Positions 42,074 through 50,555 are shown, counted from the first letter of the stretch. The stretch is 64,000 nt of DNA from Pseudomonas libanensis (GCF_001439685.1 NZ_JYLH01000010.1:124001-188000); one strand, 5' to 3'. Made by a program: numbers and translations. The notes: a model not told the origin generated them from the sequence alone.

Positions 42074-42348
42074 TCGTTAGCTGGAAACATAAAGGCCTTC
42101 GTGTTTTTTATGAAACGGGCTCAACGAAAGGGATCAATGCGAACCATGCAAATCGCTTGCGTCGTGTCTTGCTGATTTTAGACAGCGCGAGCCACTGGAG
42201 CGATCTGGAACTGCCAGGTTGGCGCTTCCATCGCTTGAAGGGAGATCTTGTCGACTATTGGTCGGTGAGCATCAGTGGCAACTGGCGAATCATATTTCGT
42301 ATGTTCGACGATCAAGTCGAGTTGGTCGACTATCTCGATTACCACTGA
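42070..42348 (+). CDS. higB: HigB-type toxin (RelE/ParE fold mRNA interferase)
   Basis: The 92-residue protein matches the HigB pattern: FYETGSTKGI near residue 14, LPGWRFHRLKGDLVDYWSVSISGNWRIIFRM and the end VELVDYLDYH. Toxins of this family cut mRNA on the ribosome and stop growth until bound by HigA. Toxin-first order, with the antitoxin 14 bases later, is the hallmark of higBA loci. The AT-richer composition and flanking repeats suggest acquisition. Confidence 0.92.
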   Translation: MIVSWKHKGLRVFYETGSTKGINANHANRLRRVLLILDSASHWSDLELPGWRFHRLKGDLVDYWSVSISGNWRIIFRMFDDQVELVDYLDYH

Positions 42349-42362
42349 GAAGGGGTCTGTTT

Positions 42363-42650
42363 ATGGGTATGCACAATCCTCCTCACCCAGGGGAGATACT
42401 GCTTGAGGATGTTATTCCGGGGCTCGGAATGACCATCACTGAAGTGGCAAGGCGCCTGGGTTTCGCCAGGGAGACCTTTTCAAGAATTCTTCATGGACAC
42501 GCGCCGGTCAGTCCTGATCTGGCGGTACGGCTGGAGCGTGCTGGCATCAGTAAAGCCCAGATGTGGCTCTCAATGCAGAGCAGCTATGACTTGTGGCAGG
42601 CAGAACATCGAGAACAGCCTGTTATTGAGCGGTTTGCTCGGGTTGAGTAA
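42363..42650 (+). CDS. higA: HigA-type antitoxin (XRE-family DNA-binding protein)
   Basis: The 95-residue protein starts MGMHNPPHPGEILLEDVIP, the HigA signature, and has an XRE helix-turn-helix (MTITEVARRLGFARETFSRILHG). It should neutralise HigB and repress the operon, perhaps at the inverted repeat at 42043. The ATG at 42363 follows AGAAGGGG; the frame is open upstream inside higB but no better start exists. A small terminator follows. Confidence 0.92.
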   Translation: MGMHNPPHPGEILLEDVIPGLGMTITEVARRLGFARETFSRILHGHAPVSPDLAVRLERAGISKAQMWLSMQSSYDLWQAEHREQPVIERFARVE

Positions 42651-42665
42651 ATGAGATCAAAGAGC

Positions 42666-42685
42666 CCGGTTTAGACCGGATTTTT
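42666..42685 (+). terminator. Rho-independent terminator after higA
   Basis: CCGGT (42666-42670) pairs with ACCGG (42675-42679) around TTAG and is followed by ATTTTT. The short stem suggests moderate strength. Confidence 0.7.
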
Positions 42686-42715
42686 GTTGGGTGCTGGATT
42701 TACAGCTCTCGGAGA

Positions 42716-42749
42716 TTTCCGACACGTCTTTCAGGTTGTCCGTCGGAAC
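42716..42749 (+). repeat. 34-base direct repeat, copy B (before the DUF6124-type gene)
   Basis: Copy B of the element at 41921. It contains CCGAC (42719-42723) and GTCGG (42742-42746) as inverted ends, so it could fold into a hairpin. It lies about 95 bases before the DUF6124-type gene, as if it belonged to that gene's leader. Confidence 0.8.
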
Positions 42750-42841
42750 TCGCACAACTAACCTTCGTCAGTCGCTGCCAATTCAGTGACCGGGACTGCA
42801 AGCCTGAAAAATCACTAGGAGCCTATTCCATATGGAGTTTA

Positions 42842-43138
42842 ATGATGATCAGCGACAACTTGCTAACTGGTTCAATCGCATCTCAAGCCGAGTCCCGCCA
42901 AGCTGGTGATTCACCGTCCGACCAGATCTTCACCGTACTACCCAGTCTGAACACCGAAACCCTGCTCGCCAATGCTTCCCAAGACCTGGCATCCGTGCAG
43001 GCACTGGCGGGAAATCTGGCTTTTGATGTCGACGGCCCGCAGCGAGATGCAGTGCTGGGGATTCATCGGATGGTGGAGGGAATCCAGTTGATGGTGGATC
43101 GAGTGTTGGATTTATTTGAGGTTTCTGAGCAGAAGTAA
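42842..43138 (+). CDS. DUF6124-type small protein
   Basis: The 98-residue acidic, helical protein has the pattern IFTVLPSLNTETLLANASQDLASVQALAGNLAFDVDG...RDAVLGIHRMVEGIQLMVDRVLD, which I recognise as the DUF6124/DUF3077-like family that is multicopy in fluorescent pseudomonads. There is no signal peptide or membrane segment and the function is unknown. GGAG at 42834-42837 supports the ATG at 42842 or the one directly after it. Confidence 0.75.
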   Translation: MMISDNLLTGSIASQAESRQAGDSPSDQIFTVLPSLNTETLLANASQDLASVQALAGNLAFDVDGPQRDAVLGIHRMVEGIQLMVDRVLDLFEVSEQK

Positions 43139-43158
43139 TCGGGCGCCTGCAGGGCCAA

Positions 43159-43232
43159 TTCGCGAGCAAGCCCGCTCCCACATTTTGAATGTATTCACAG
43201 ATCAAAATGTGGGAGCGGGCTTGCTCGCGAAA
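43159..43232. repeat. Inverted REP-type pair (CGCGAGCAAGCCCGCTCCCAC class)
   Basis: TTCGCGAGCAAGCCCGCTCC and its inverted copy GGAGCGGGCTTGCTCGCGAA bracket a short AT-rich loop that contains a further inverted pair, ACATTTTGA near TCAAAATGT. It lies between the converging DUF6124-type gene and nagE. Confidence 0.85.
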
Positions 43233-43254
43233 GGGACAGTTCAGGCAAAAAGAT

Positions 43255-44961
43255 TTAAGCCCCAGCCCCAATTTCCGGGCCACTGACCAGTCGCTCCAAT
43301 ACCTCGCCCAACCCTAAAGCCTTGTCACCAATCAACAGGTGCCAAACACCGCTGTCCAACTGGCTCACACCCTGGCAACCCAACGCGGTCAGGTGCGCTT
43401 CAGACAACCCCGAATCATCCCCCAATTCCACCCTCAGCCGGGTCATCGCCACCGCTTCCAGATGCCGTATATTCCCCCGGCCACCCAACGCATTCAGCCA
43501 TTTCTCGGCCTCCTGCACATTCACCGTCACGGGCTTATCCACAGGCGCAACCGCTACAGGCACTGCGGCAACAAACCCCGGCATCGCCAAGCGAATTTCA
43601 TCGGCAATACTATCGGCCATCGGCCCGACCACTACCTGCAAACTGCCGCCGTTCCCCGGCCGCACCACAGCCATGGCGCCCAGCGCTTTCAACTCTGCAT
43701 CCACCGCCTTGTTGCGATCCACCATGTCCAAGCGCAGCCGCGTGGTACAAGCACCCACACTCAGCAAATTCTCAGCACCACCCAACGCCTGGATATAAGC
43801 CGTAGCCCGTTGGTTATCGCTCATCGCTTCGGCCTGCACCACCTGGATATCCTCCCGGCCCGGCGTCTTGAGGTTGAAGCGGCGGATGCAGTAGCTGAAC
43901 ACCGTGTAGTAGATCACCGAGTAGGCCAGGCCCACCGGTACCACCAGCCAGCCATTGGTGGACTTGCCCCAACCCAGCACCATGTCGATAAACCCACCGG
44001 AGAAGGTAAACCCGAGGTGAATATTCAACATATTGGTGACGGCCATCGACAGGCCCGTCAGCACGGCGTGGATCAGGTACAGGAACGGTGCCAGGAACAT
44101 GAAGGCAAATTCAATCGGTTCAGTCACCCCGGTCAAAAACGAAGTCAGTGCCATGGACAGGAAAATTCCGCCCATCACTTTACGGCGTTCCGGCAATGCA
44201 TTGCGGTACATCGCCAGGCATGCAGCGGGCAGGCCGAACAGCATCACCGGGAACATGCCGGTCATGAACTGGCCGCCTTTCGGGTCGCCGGCAAAGTAGC
44301 GGGTCAGGTCGCCCGTGACCACCGCGCCGGTCACCGGGTCGGTGAAGCTGCCGAACACGAACCACGCCATGTTATTGAGGATATGGTGCAACCCGGTGAC
44401 GATCAGCAGGCGGTTGAATACGCCAAACACGAAGGCACCGAAGCTGCCGCTTTCCATCAGCAGCACGCCGAAGCTGTTGATGCCGTGCTGGATCGGCGGC
44501 CAGATCAGGCCAAAGATCACGCCCAGGCCCACCGCCGAAAAGCCGGTGACAATCGGCACAAAGCGTCGCCCACCAAAGAACGCCAGGTACTCCGGCAGCT
44601 TGATGTCCTTGAAGCGGTTATACAGCCCGCCCGCCATCAGGCCGCTGGCGATACCGGCGAGCATGCCCATGTTGATGGTGGTATCCATCACCTTGAGGGT
44701 CGAGATCATTACCAGGTAGCCAATCGCCCCGGCCAGGCCGGCCGTGCCGTTGTTGTCGCGGGCAAAGCCCACGGCGATGCCGATGGCGAAGATCAGCGCC
44801 AGGTTGGCGAAGATCGCCTGCCCGGCATCGTGCATCACCGCGATGTTGAGCAAGTCGGTGTCGCCCAGGCGCAGCAAGAGGCCGGCGATTGGCAGGATCG
44901 CAATCGGCAGCATCAGGGCGCGGCCCAGGCGTTGCAGGCCTTCGATAAAGTGTTGGTACAT
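43255..44961 (-). CDS. nagE: N-acetylglucosamine-specific PTS enzyme IIBC with an extra EIIB-like domain
   Basis: The 568-residue inner-membrane permease imports and phosphorylates GlcNAc. The EIIC part (about 1-360) has ten or so membrane segments with GLHHILNN and TGVTEPIEF. An active EIIB domain follows with Cys405 in GACTTRLRLD. A second EIIB-like domain (about 488-560) has Ala505 in AVAMTRLRVE where the cysteine should be, and ends GVWHLLIG, like the small tre protein at 35358. There is no EIIA; it comes from the fusion at 44988, whose gene lies 26 bases upstream. Confidence 0.94.
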   Translation of the reverse strand: MYQHFIEGLQRLGRALMLPIAILPIAGLLLRLGDTDLLNIAVMHDAGQAIFANLALIFAIGIAVGFARDNNGTAGLAGAIGYLVMISTLKVMDTTINMGMLAGIASGLMAGGLYNRFKDIKLPEYLAFFGGRRFVPIVTGFSAVGLGVIFGLIWPPIQHGINSFGVLLMESGSFGAFVFGVFNRLLIVTGLHHILNNMAWFVFGSFTDPVTGAVVTGDLTRYFAGDPKGGQFMTGMFPVMLFGLPAACLAMYRNALPERRKVMGGIFLSMALTSFLTGVTEPIEFAFMFLAPFLYLIHAVLTGLSMAVTNMLNIHLGFTFSGGFIDMVLGWGKSTNGWLVVPVGLAYSVIYYTVFSYCIRRFNLKTPGREDIQVVQAEAMSDNQRATAYIQALGGAENLLSVGACTTRLRLDMVDRNKAVDAELKALGAMAVVRPGNGGSLQVVVGPMADSIADEIRLAMPGFVAAVPVAVAPVDKPVTVNVQEAEKWLNALGGRGNIRHLEAVAMTRLRVELGDDSGLSEAHLTALGCQGVSQLDSGVWHLLIGDKALGLGEVLERLVSGPEIGAGA

Positions 44962-44987
44962 GGCGTGTCTCCCTATTCTTGTTGTTT

Positions 44988-47498
44988 TCAGCTCAGCGGC
45001 CAGTGGTGTTGACAGGCTTGGCGAACGGCCTTGGCGCTGCTCAGGTCAAGCAGCTCAAGGCTCAGTTGCCGGCATTGCGCCGCGTCCAGGTGGCGGACGC
45101 GGTCCTTGATTTCGCCGATCTGCGGCGGGCTCACCGACAGCTCGCTGACCCCCAGGCCGACCAGTACCGGCGTAGCCAGTGGGTCGGACGCCAGGGCGCC
45201 ACAGACGCCGACCCAACGCCCATGTTTTGCCGCACCCGCGCAGGTCTGGGCGATCAAGCGCAGCAGCGCCGGGTGCAGGGCGTCGACCCGGGCAGCAAGG
45301 CCGGCGTGGTCGCGGTCCATGGCCAGGGTGTACTGGGACAGGTCATTGGTGCCGATGGATAAAAAGTCCGCATGCTTGGCCAACTGCTCGGCCATCAGCG
45401 CGGCGGCGGGCACTTCGATCATCACGCCCAGCTCGGGGCGTTGCGTCAGCTCAAGCTCCACGCACAGTTCATCCAGGCGCTGGCGGATCTGCAGCAATTC
45501 ATCCACTTCGCTGACCATCGGCAACAGGATGCGGCAGCGCGCCAGTGGCGAGACTTGCAGCAGGGCGCGCAGTTGCTGGTCGAGCAGTTCCGGGCGCACC
45601 TGGGCCATGCGAATACCGCGCAGGCCCAGTACCGGGTTGGCCTCGACGGGCAGCGGCAGGTAGTCGAGCTGCTTGTCGCCACCCACGTCGATGGTGCGGA
45701 TGATCACCGATTTGTCGCCCATGGCATCCAGCACGGCTTGATAGGCCTGGCGTTGCTCCTGTTCATCCGGCGCGTTGCGGCGGTCAACGAAGAGGAATTC
45801 AGTGCGCAGCAGGCCGACGCCGTCGGCGCCGTTGTCAAACGCCACTTGGGCTTCGGCGCTGGAGGCGACATTCGCCGCGACTTCAACCGTCACGCCATCG
45901 GTGGTGCACGCCGGTTGTTGGGCTTGGGCCTGTTGCTGCTGGCGTCGCAATTTCTGTGTTTCGCGAATCTGATGAACCTCGGCGTGGCGTGCATCGCTGG
46001 GGGCCAGTTCCAGACGGCCGTTGGCGGCGTCGAGCACCACCCGTTGGCCTTGGGGTACGTCGAGCACTTCATTGCCCAGGGCGACGAGACACGGCAAGCC
46101 TTTGCCCCGGGCCAAAATGGCCACATGGGATGTGGCGCCGCCTTCGGCCATGCAGATGCCCGCAGCCTGTTGCGCGCTCAGTTGCAGCAAGTCCGAGGGC
46201 GTCAGCTCATGGGCGCTGACAATCGCCCCCGCCGGCAGTTCGAAATGCCAGGCTTCACCCAGCAACGCACGCAGCACCCGTTGTTGCAGGTCGCGCAGGT
46301 CATTGGCACGCTCGGCAAACAGCGGCTTGCCCAATGCCAACAGTACGGCGCATTGGGCCTGGATCGCATCGCGCCAGGCGTGGGTGGCGGCGCTGCCTTG
46401 TTCGATGGTGGCGGTGGCCGCGTCGAGTAAGGCCGGGTCTTCCAGCAGGGCGAGGTGGGCGGCGAAGATCTCTTCTTCTTCGACGTTCTTGCGTTGGCGC
46501 GCCTGGTCCAGCGTATTGCGGATTTCGCCGCGCACTTGCTCAAGGGCCGCATCCAGGCGTTGCAGTTGTTCTTCGACGCTATAACTGCCGCTGTCTTGCG
46601 GCAGCTCGATGCCAGCCAGGCGGAACAGCGGCCCACACACCAGGCCCGGTGCCGCGCATACGCCTTGCAGCACGTTGGCTTCGGTATTCGCCCGGCGTGG
46701 TGTGGCAACGACCGGCGCGTGATGCTCCTCTTGGATCGCCACGGACAGCGCGGCGACCAATGCCTGTAACGCCGCCTCGCCATCCTTGCCACGACAGGTC
46801 ACCCGTACCTCATCACCTTCGCCAATACCCAGCCCCATCAGGCCGATCAGGCTGTCGCAGGCCGCCGATTTATCAGCGAAGTGCAGTTGCGATTGGCTGC
46901 TGAAACCCTGTGCAGTCTTGCGGATCAGCGCGGCAGGGCGCGCATGCAAGCCGCCACGGTGGGTGATGCGTACCATGGCGCTCACTTCTGCGAACGAGTT
47001 ATCCACAGCGGTTTGAACCGGTGCGGATGTGCGCAGGGCAATGCGCATCAGCGCTTCACCGACCTTCACCGTCTTGCTTGCAATCGGTTGCAGCTCGAAG
47101 CGTTCACTGTTGGTCAGGATGATCAGGCTGACCAGACTTTTGCACTGGCGCGCAATGCGGTCCAGATCAAACTGCACCAACGGCTGGCCCTCGCTCACCC
47201 GTGCGCCATCCTTCACCAGCAAGGCAAAGCCTTCGCCATTGAGCTCCACGGTGTCGATGCCTACATGCATCAGCACTTCGGCACCGCTGTCGGCGCGGAT
47301 GGTCAGGGCATGCCCGGTGCGGGCGACATGGATGATCACGCCGTCACAGGGCGCGTGCAGGCAATCATTCAGCGGGTCGATGGCCACGCCATCGCCCATG
47401 GCGCCGCTGGCGAACACTTCGTCGGGAACGTTGCCCAAGGCCAGCACCGGCCCGCTTAAGGGGGCGCTGAGGGTCAGTACATTATTGTTGTTGGACAT
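44988..47498 (-). CDS. nagF: EIIA-HPr-EI multiphosphoryl transfer protein for N-acetylglucosamine
   Basis: The 836-residue fusion carries glucose-type EIIA (His78 in LMHVGIDTVE), HPr (His185 in GGLHARPA) and enzyme I (GGATSHVAILARG and the C-terminal RWVGVCGALA). It passes phosphate from phosphoenolpyruvate to the nagE EIIB domain. I prefer the ATG at 47498 (MSNNNNVLTLSAPLSG), which matches the usual start in Pseudomonas; an ATG at 47513 would add five residues and neither has a strong ribosome-binding site. It is paralogous to the tre protein at 32833. Confidence 0.93.
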   Translation of the reverse strand: MSNNNNVLTLSAPLSGPVLALGNVPDEVFASGAMGDGVAIDPLNDCLHAPCDGVIIHVARTGHALTIRADSGAEVLMHVGIDTVELNGEGFALLVKDGARVSEGQPLVQFDLDRIARQCKSLVSLIILTNSERFELQPIASKTVKVGEALMRIALRTSAPVQTAVDNSFAEVSAMVRITHRGGLHARPAALIRKTAQGFSSQSQLHFADKSAACDSLIGLMGLGIGEGDEVRVTCRGKDGEAALQALVAALSVAIQEEHHAPVVATPRRANTEANVLQGVCAAPGLVCGPLFRLAGIELPQDSGSYSVEEQLQRLDAALEQVRGEIRNTLDQARQRKNVEEEEIFAAHLALLEDPALLDAATATIEQGSAATHAWRDAIQAQCAVLLALGKPLFAERANDLRDLQQRVLRALLGEAWHFELPAGAIVSAHELTPSDLLQLSAQQAAGICMAEGGATSHVAILARGKGLPCLVALGNEVLDVPQGQRVVLDAANGRLELAPSDARHAEVHQIRETQKLRRQQQQAQAQQPACTTDGVTVEVAANVASSAEAQVAFDNGADGVGLLRTEFLFVDRRNAPDEQEQRQAYQAVLDAMGDKSVIIRTIDVGGDKQLDYLPLPVEANPVLGLRGIRMAQVRPELLDQQLRALLQVSPLARCRILLPMVSEVDELLQIRQRLDELCVELELTQRPELGVMIEVPAAALMAEQLAKHADFLSIGTNDLSQYTLAMDRDHAGLAARVDALHPALLRLIAQTCAGAAKHGRWVGVCGALASDPLATPVLVGLGVSELSVSPPQIGEIKDRVRHLDAAQCRQLSLELLDLSSAKAVRQACQHHWPLS

Positions 47499-47528
47499 GG
47501 GCACGGTACTCATCAGGAAAACGCCGCT

Positions 47529-48551
47529 TTAGTGAGTGCGGGTGACTTTGCTCAGGTGGCGCGGCTGGTCCGGGTCCATGCCCCGTGCCTCAGCCAGGCC
47601 GGCGGCCATCACGTAGAAGCTCTGGATCGCCAGGATCGGGTCCAGGCTCGGGTGTTCGGCGCGGCTCAGGGTCAGGTCACGCTCGGCGATATCGTCCGGC
47701 GCGGCCAGCAATACGCGGGCGCCGCGTTGGCGCATATCGGCGGCCAGGCTCAACAGGCCGGCTTGTTCGGCGCCGCGTGGGGCGAATACCAACAGCGGGT
47801 AGTTCTTGTCGATCAAGGCCATCGGCCCATGGCGCACCTCGGCGCTGCTGAAGGCTTCGGCCTGGATCGCCGAAGTTTCCTTGAGCTTGAGCGCGGCTTC
47901 CTGGGCGATGGCAAACCCGGCGCCACGGCCGATCACCATCAAGCGCTGGCTATCTTTAAGGGCGTCGATGGCCGTGCGCCAATCCTGTCTGGCGGCGTCA
48001 CGCAGGCCATCGGGCAAGGCCTGGCAGGCTTGCAGCAGGTCGGCTTCCTGATTCCAGTGGCCGATCAACTGCGCGCTGGCGCTGAGGGTGGCAATAAAGC
48101 TCTTGGTGGCGGCCACGCTGAGTTCCGGCCCGGCGCACAGTGGCACGTGGAATTCGCAGGCGGCTTCCAGCGGCGAGTCTTCGGCGTTCACCAGCGAGAT
48201 GCTCAGGGCGCCGCGCTTGCGCAATAGGCGCAGGCTGTTGACCAGATCCGGGCTCTGCCCCGACTGGGAGAACCCAAACGCCACCTGGCCGCTGACCTTC
48301 ATCGGCGCCTGCAACAGGGTCACCACCGACATCGGCAACGACGCCACCGGGATGCCCACATGCTGCATGGCCAGGTAGGCGAAGTAACTGGCGGCGTGGT
48401 CGGAGCTACCACGGGCGATGGTCATCGCCACTTGCGGCGGTTGGCGACGCAGGCGCCCGGCAACTTCTTCCAGCATGGGATTCAGGCGCTGCAGTTGTGC
48501 CGCAACGGCGTCGCAGGAGGCCAAAGCCTCTTCAAGCATTTTTGAAGTCAA
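47529..48551 (-). CDS. Glucosamine-6-phosphate deaminase, SIS type (NagB-II)
   Basis: The 340-residue protein has two SIS domains (IARGSSDHAASYFAYL, FGFSQSGQSPDLVNSL, ETSAIQAEAFSSAEVRHGP), like the isomerase half of GlmS without the glutaminase domain. In nag operons such proteins convert glucosamine-6-phosphate to fructose-6-phosphate and ammonia, replacing the unrelated NagB. It overlaps nagA by 20 bases. Automatic labels often misname it as glutamine-fructose-6-phosphate aminotransferase. Confidence 0.88.
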   Translation of the reverse strand: MTSKMLEEALASCDAVAAQLQRLNPMLEEVAGRLRRQPPQVAMTIARGSSDHAASYFAYLAMQHVGIPVASLPMSVVTLLQAPMKVSGQVAFGFSQSGQSPDLVNSLRLLRKRGALSISLVNAEDSPLEAACEFHVPLCAGPELSVAATKSFIATLSASAQLIGHWNQEADLLQACQALPDGLRDAARQDWRTAIDALKDSQRLMVIGRGAGFAIAQEAALKLKETSAIQAEAFSSAEVRHGPMALIDKNYPLLVFAPRGAEQAGLLSLAADMRQRGARVLLAAPDDIAERDLTLSRAEHPSLDPILAIQSFYVMAAGLAEARGMDPDQPRHLSKVTRTH

Positions 48552-49638
48552 TGGTGTCTCCTTCGACCATTACGTCGGTGAGTGTCAGTGAGCGGTCCAG
48601 GCGCACGCAGTCGGCAAAGCTGCCGGGCTGCAGGCGGCCGCGTTCTTCCAGGCCCAGGTAGTCCGCAGGAAATTGCGACAGGCGTTGTGAGGCTTCGCTG
48701 ATGGGCAGGCCGATTTTCACCAGGTTGCGCAGCGCCTGATCCATGGTCAGGGTGCTACCGGCCAGGGTGCCGTCGGCCAGGCGCACGCCACCCAGGCATT
48801 TGGTCACGGTGTGGCTGCCCAGCTTGTATTCGCCGTCGGGCATGCCGGCGGCAGCGGTGGAGTCGGTGACGCAATACAGGCACGGGATCGCGCGCAGGGC
48901 CACGCGCATGGCGCCGGGATGTACGTGGAGCAGGTCCGGGATCAGCTCGGCGTATTGGGCATGGGCCAGCGCGGCACCGACGATGCCGGGTTCGCGGTGA
49001 TGCAGCGGGCTCATGGCGTTGTACAAATGGGTGAAGCTGGTGGCGCCGGCGGCGAGGGCGGCGACGCCTTCTTCATAGCTGCCCAGGGTATGGCCGATCT
49101 GCATGCGCACGCCGCGTTCGCTGAGGGCGCGGATCAGGCCGTCATGGCCGGCGATTTCCGGTGCGATGGTGATTACCCGGATCGGCGCCAGGCGCAAATA
49201 GGCTTCGACTTCGGCCATCAGCGCGGTATGGGCGAAGTTGGGTTGGGCGCCGAGTTTGCCTGGGTTGATATAGGGGCCTTCCAGGTGCACACCGAGCACC
49301 CGCGCACTGCCGGCAGGGCGTTGCTCGCAGAAGCTGCCGAGTTCACTGAGGACCTGGGAGATTTCATCCACCGGGGCAGTCATGGTGGTGGCCAGCAGCG
49401 AGGTGGTCCCAAAACGCACGTGGGTGCGGGTAATGGTCTCGAAGGCGTTTGCCCCCTCCATGATGTCGGCACCGCCACCGCCGTGCACATGCAGGTCGAT
49501 AAAGCCTGGCAGCAGGTAGGGCAGGTCGTTGTCAGCCGGGTCGCAAGGCGTGCCTTCGATGGCAACCACCTTGCCGTGCTCGTGCACCAGGCGGCCGCGA
49601 ATCCAGCCACTGGGCGTGAGAATATTGTCTTCTGGCAT
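48532..49638 (-). CDS. nagA: N-acetylglucosamine-6-phosphate deacetylase
   Basis: NagA removes acetate from GlcNAc-6-phosphate before deamination. The 368-residue amidohydrolase has the metal motif DLHVHGGGG, the EGPYINPGKLGAQ loop with catalytic glutamate, GHTLGSYEEG and the VTDSTAAAGMPDG aspartate. I chose the ATG at 49638 (MPEDNILTPSGWIRG); the frame is open further upstream but those residues (TAATTTTTLSQ) are out-of-frame nagR sequence. It starts 10 bases after nagR, so the whole nag set is one operon. Confidence 0.95.
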   Translation of the reverse strand: MPEDNILTPSGWIRGRLVHEHGKVVAIEGTPCDPADNDLPYLLPGFIDLHVHGGGGADIMEGANAFETITRTHVRFGTTSLLATTMTAPVDEISQVLSELGSFCEQRPAGSARVLGVHLEGPYINPGKLGAQPNFAHTALMAEVEAYLRLAPIRVITIAPEIAGHDGLIRALSERGVRMQIGHTLGSYEEGVAALAAGATSFTHLYNAMSPLHHREPGIVGAALAHAQYAELIPDLLHVHPGAMRVALRAIPCLYCVTDSTAAAGMPDGEYKLGSHTVTKCLGGVRLADGTLAGSTLTMDQALRNLVKIGLPISEASQRLSQFPADYLGLEERGRLQPGSFADCVRLDRSLTLTDVMVEGDTIDFKNA

Positions 49639-49648
49639 GGGCAGTTCT

Positions 49649-50407
49649 CTAGAGTCGCAATTCAGCGGAATAGTCGTGGCGACGCAGCTCTGCGACAAAG
49701 TCGTAGTAGTCGTTGCGGCAGTAGGTATCGGTAATTTCAATCGGCGTGTTGTCGGCGGTGTAGCCAACGCGGGTCATCAGCAGCATGGCGGTGCCGGGGG
49801 CGATGCCCACCAGCTTGGCGAATTCGTCCGAGGCATTGATTGCCTGGATATGTTGCAGGGCGCGCACGATGGGCTTGCCGATGCCTTCCAGGTATTCGTA
49901 CAGCGAATTGCCGATGGCTTGCGGGTGCGGCAACACCGAGGCGGGCATGGCGGTCATTTCAATCGCCATCACCGTGTCATCGGCTTTGCGCAAACGCTTG
50001 AGGCGCGCCACTTTGTCGGTGGGCGACAGGCACAGGCGGATCAGCTCTTCGTGGGTCGGCGGGGTGATGTCGCGCTCCAGCCACTGTGACGTGGGAACAA
50101 AGCCCTTGAGCCGCAGCATTTCGCTGAACCCCGACAAACGCGACAAGGGCTGTTCCAGGCGCGGTGTGATAAAGGTGCCAGAGCCTTGGCTGCGCCGGAT
50201 CAGGCCCTGGGCAAACAGCACTTCCAAGGCTTTGCGGGCGGTGACCCGCGAGATGCTTAACTGCTCGCTGAGGGCGCGTTCCGATGGCAAGGCCTGCTCG
50301 GATTTCCACTGGCCGGCATGGATCGCCGCTTCAAGGTTGCGGGCCAATTGCAGGTACAGCGGCGTGGATTGCTTGTCGTCGGGGCGCAGCGTCAGGATGG
50401 GATTCAT
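49649..50407 (-). CDS. nagR: GntR-family regulator of the nag operon
   Basis: The 252-residue HutC-subfamily regulator has an N-terminal GntR helix-turn-helix (LPSERALSEQLSISRVTARKALEVLFAQGLIRRSQGSGTFI) and a UTRA ligand domain. In this subfamily the ligand is typically GlcNAc-6-phosphate or glucosamine-6-phosphate. The ATG at 50407 (MNPILTLRPDDKQSTPLYLQL) is preferred to upstream starts that lack family similarity. It is first in the nagR-nagA-SIS-nagF-nagE operon and is preceded by two inverted candidate operators. Confidence 0.92.
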   Translation of the reverse strand: MNPILTLRPDDKQSTPLYLQLARNLEAAIHAGQWKSEQALPSERALSEQLSISRVTARKALEVLFAQGLIRRSQGSGTFITPRLEQPLSRLSGFSEMLRLKGFVPTSQWLERDITPPTHEELIRLCLSPTDKVARLKRLRKADDTVMAIEMTAMPASVLPHPQAIGNSLYEYLEGIGKPIVRALQHIQAINASDEFAKLVGIAPGTAMLLMTRVGYTADNTPIEITDTYCRNDYYDFVAELRRHDYSAELRL

Positions 50408-50463
50408 CTGTGAAGTTTCCGATGCGGTTATTGGAGTGTTGTCGCCCGGTAATGGCCGGAAAT

Positions 50464-50555
50464 TAATACCACTTAAATACCATGTCAATGCTGCCAAAAC
50501 GGTGCGAACCCCGGTTCCTGGGCTCTTTAATGGGGCTTGGTATCAAGTGGTATTA
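50464..50555. promoter_or_regulatory. Two inverted candidate NagR operators
   Basis: TAATACCACTTAAATACCA (50464-50482) and TGGTATCAAGTGGTATTA (50538-50555) are near-exact inverted copies, differing by one base and a one-base length change. Each holds two direct TGGTAT units. They lie 57 and 131 bases before nagR, the first gene of the nag operon. Binding by NagR is inference from position and from the TGGT core known for HutC-subfamily GntR proteins. Confidence 0.65.
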
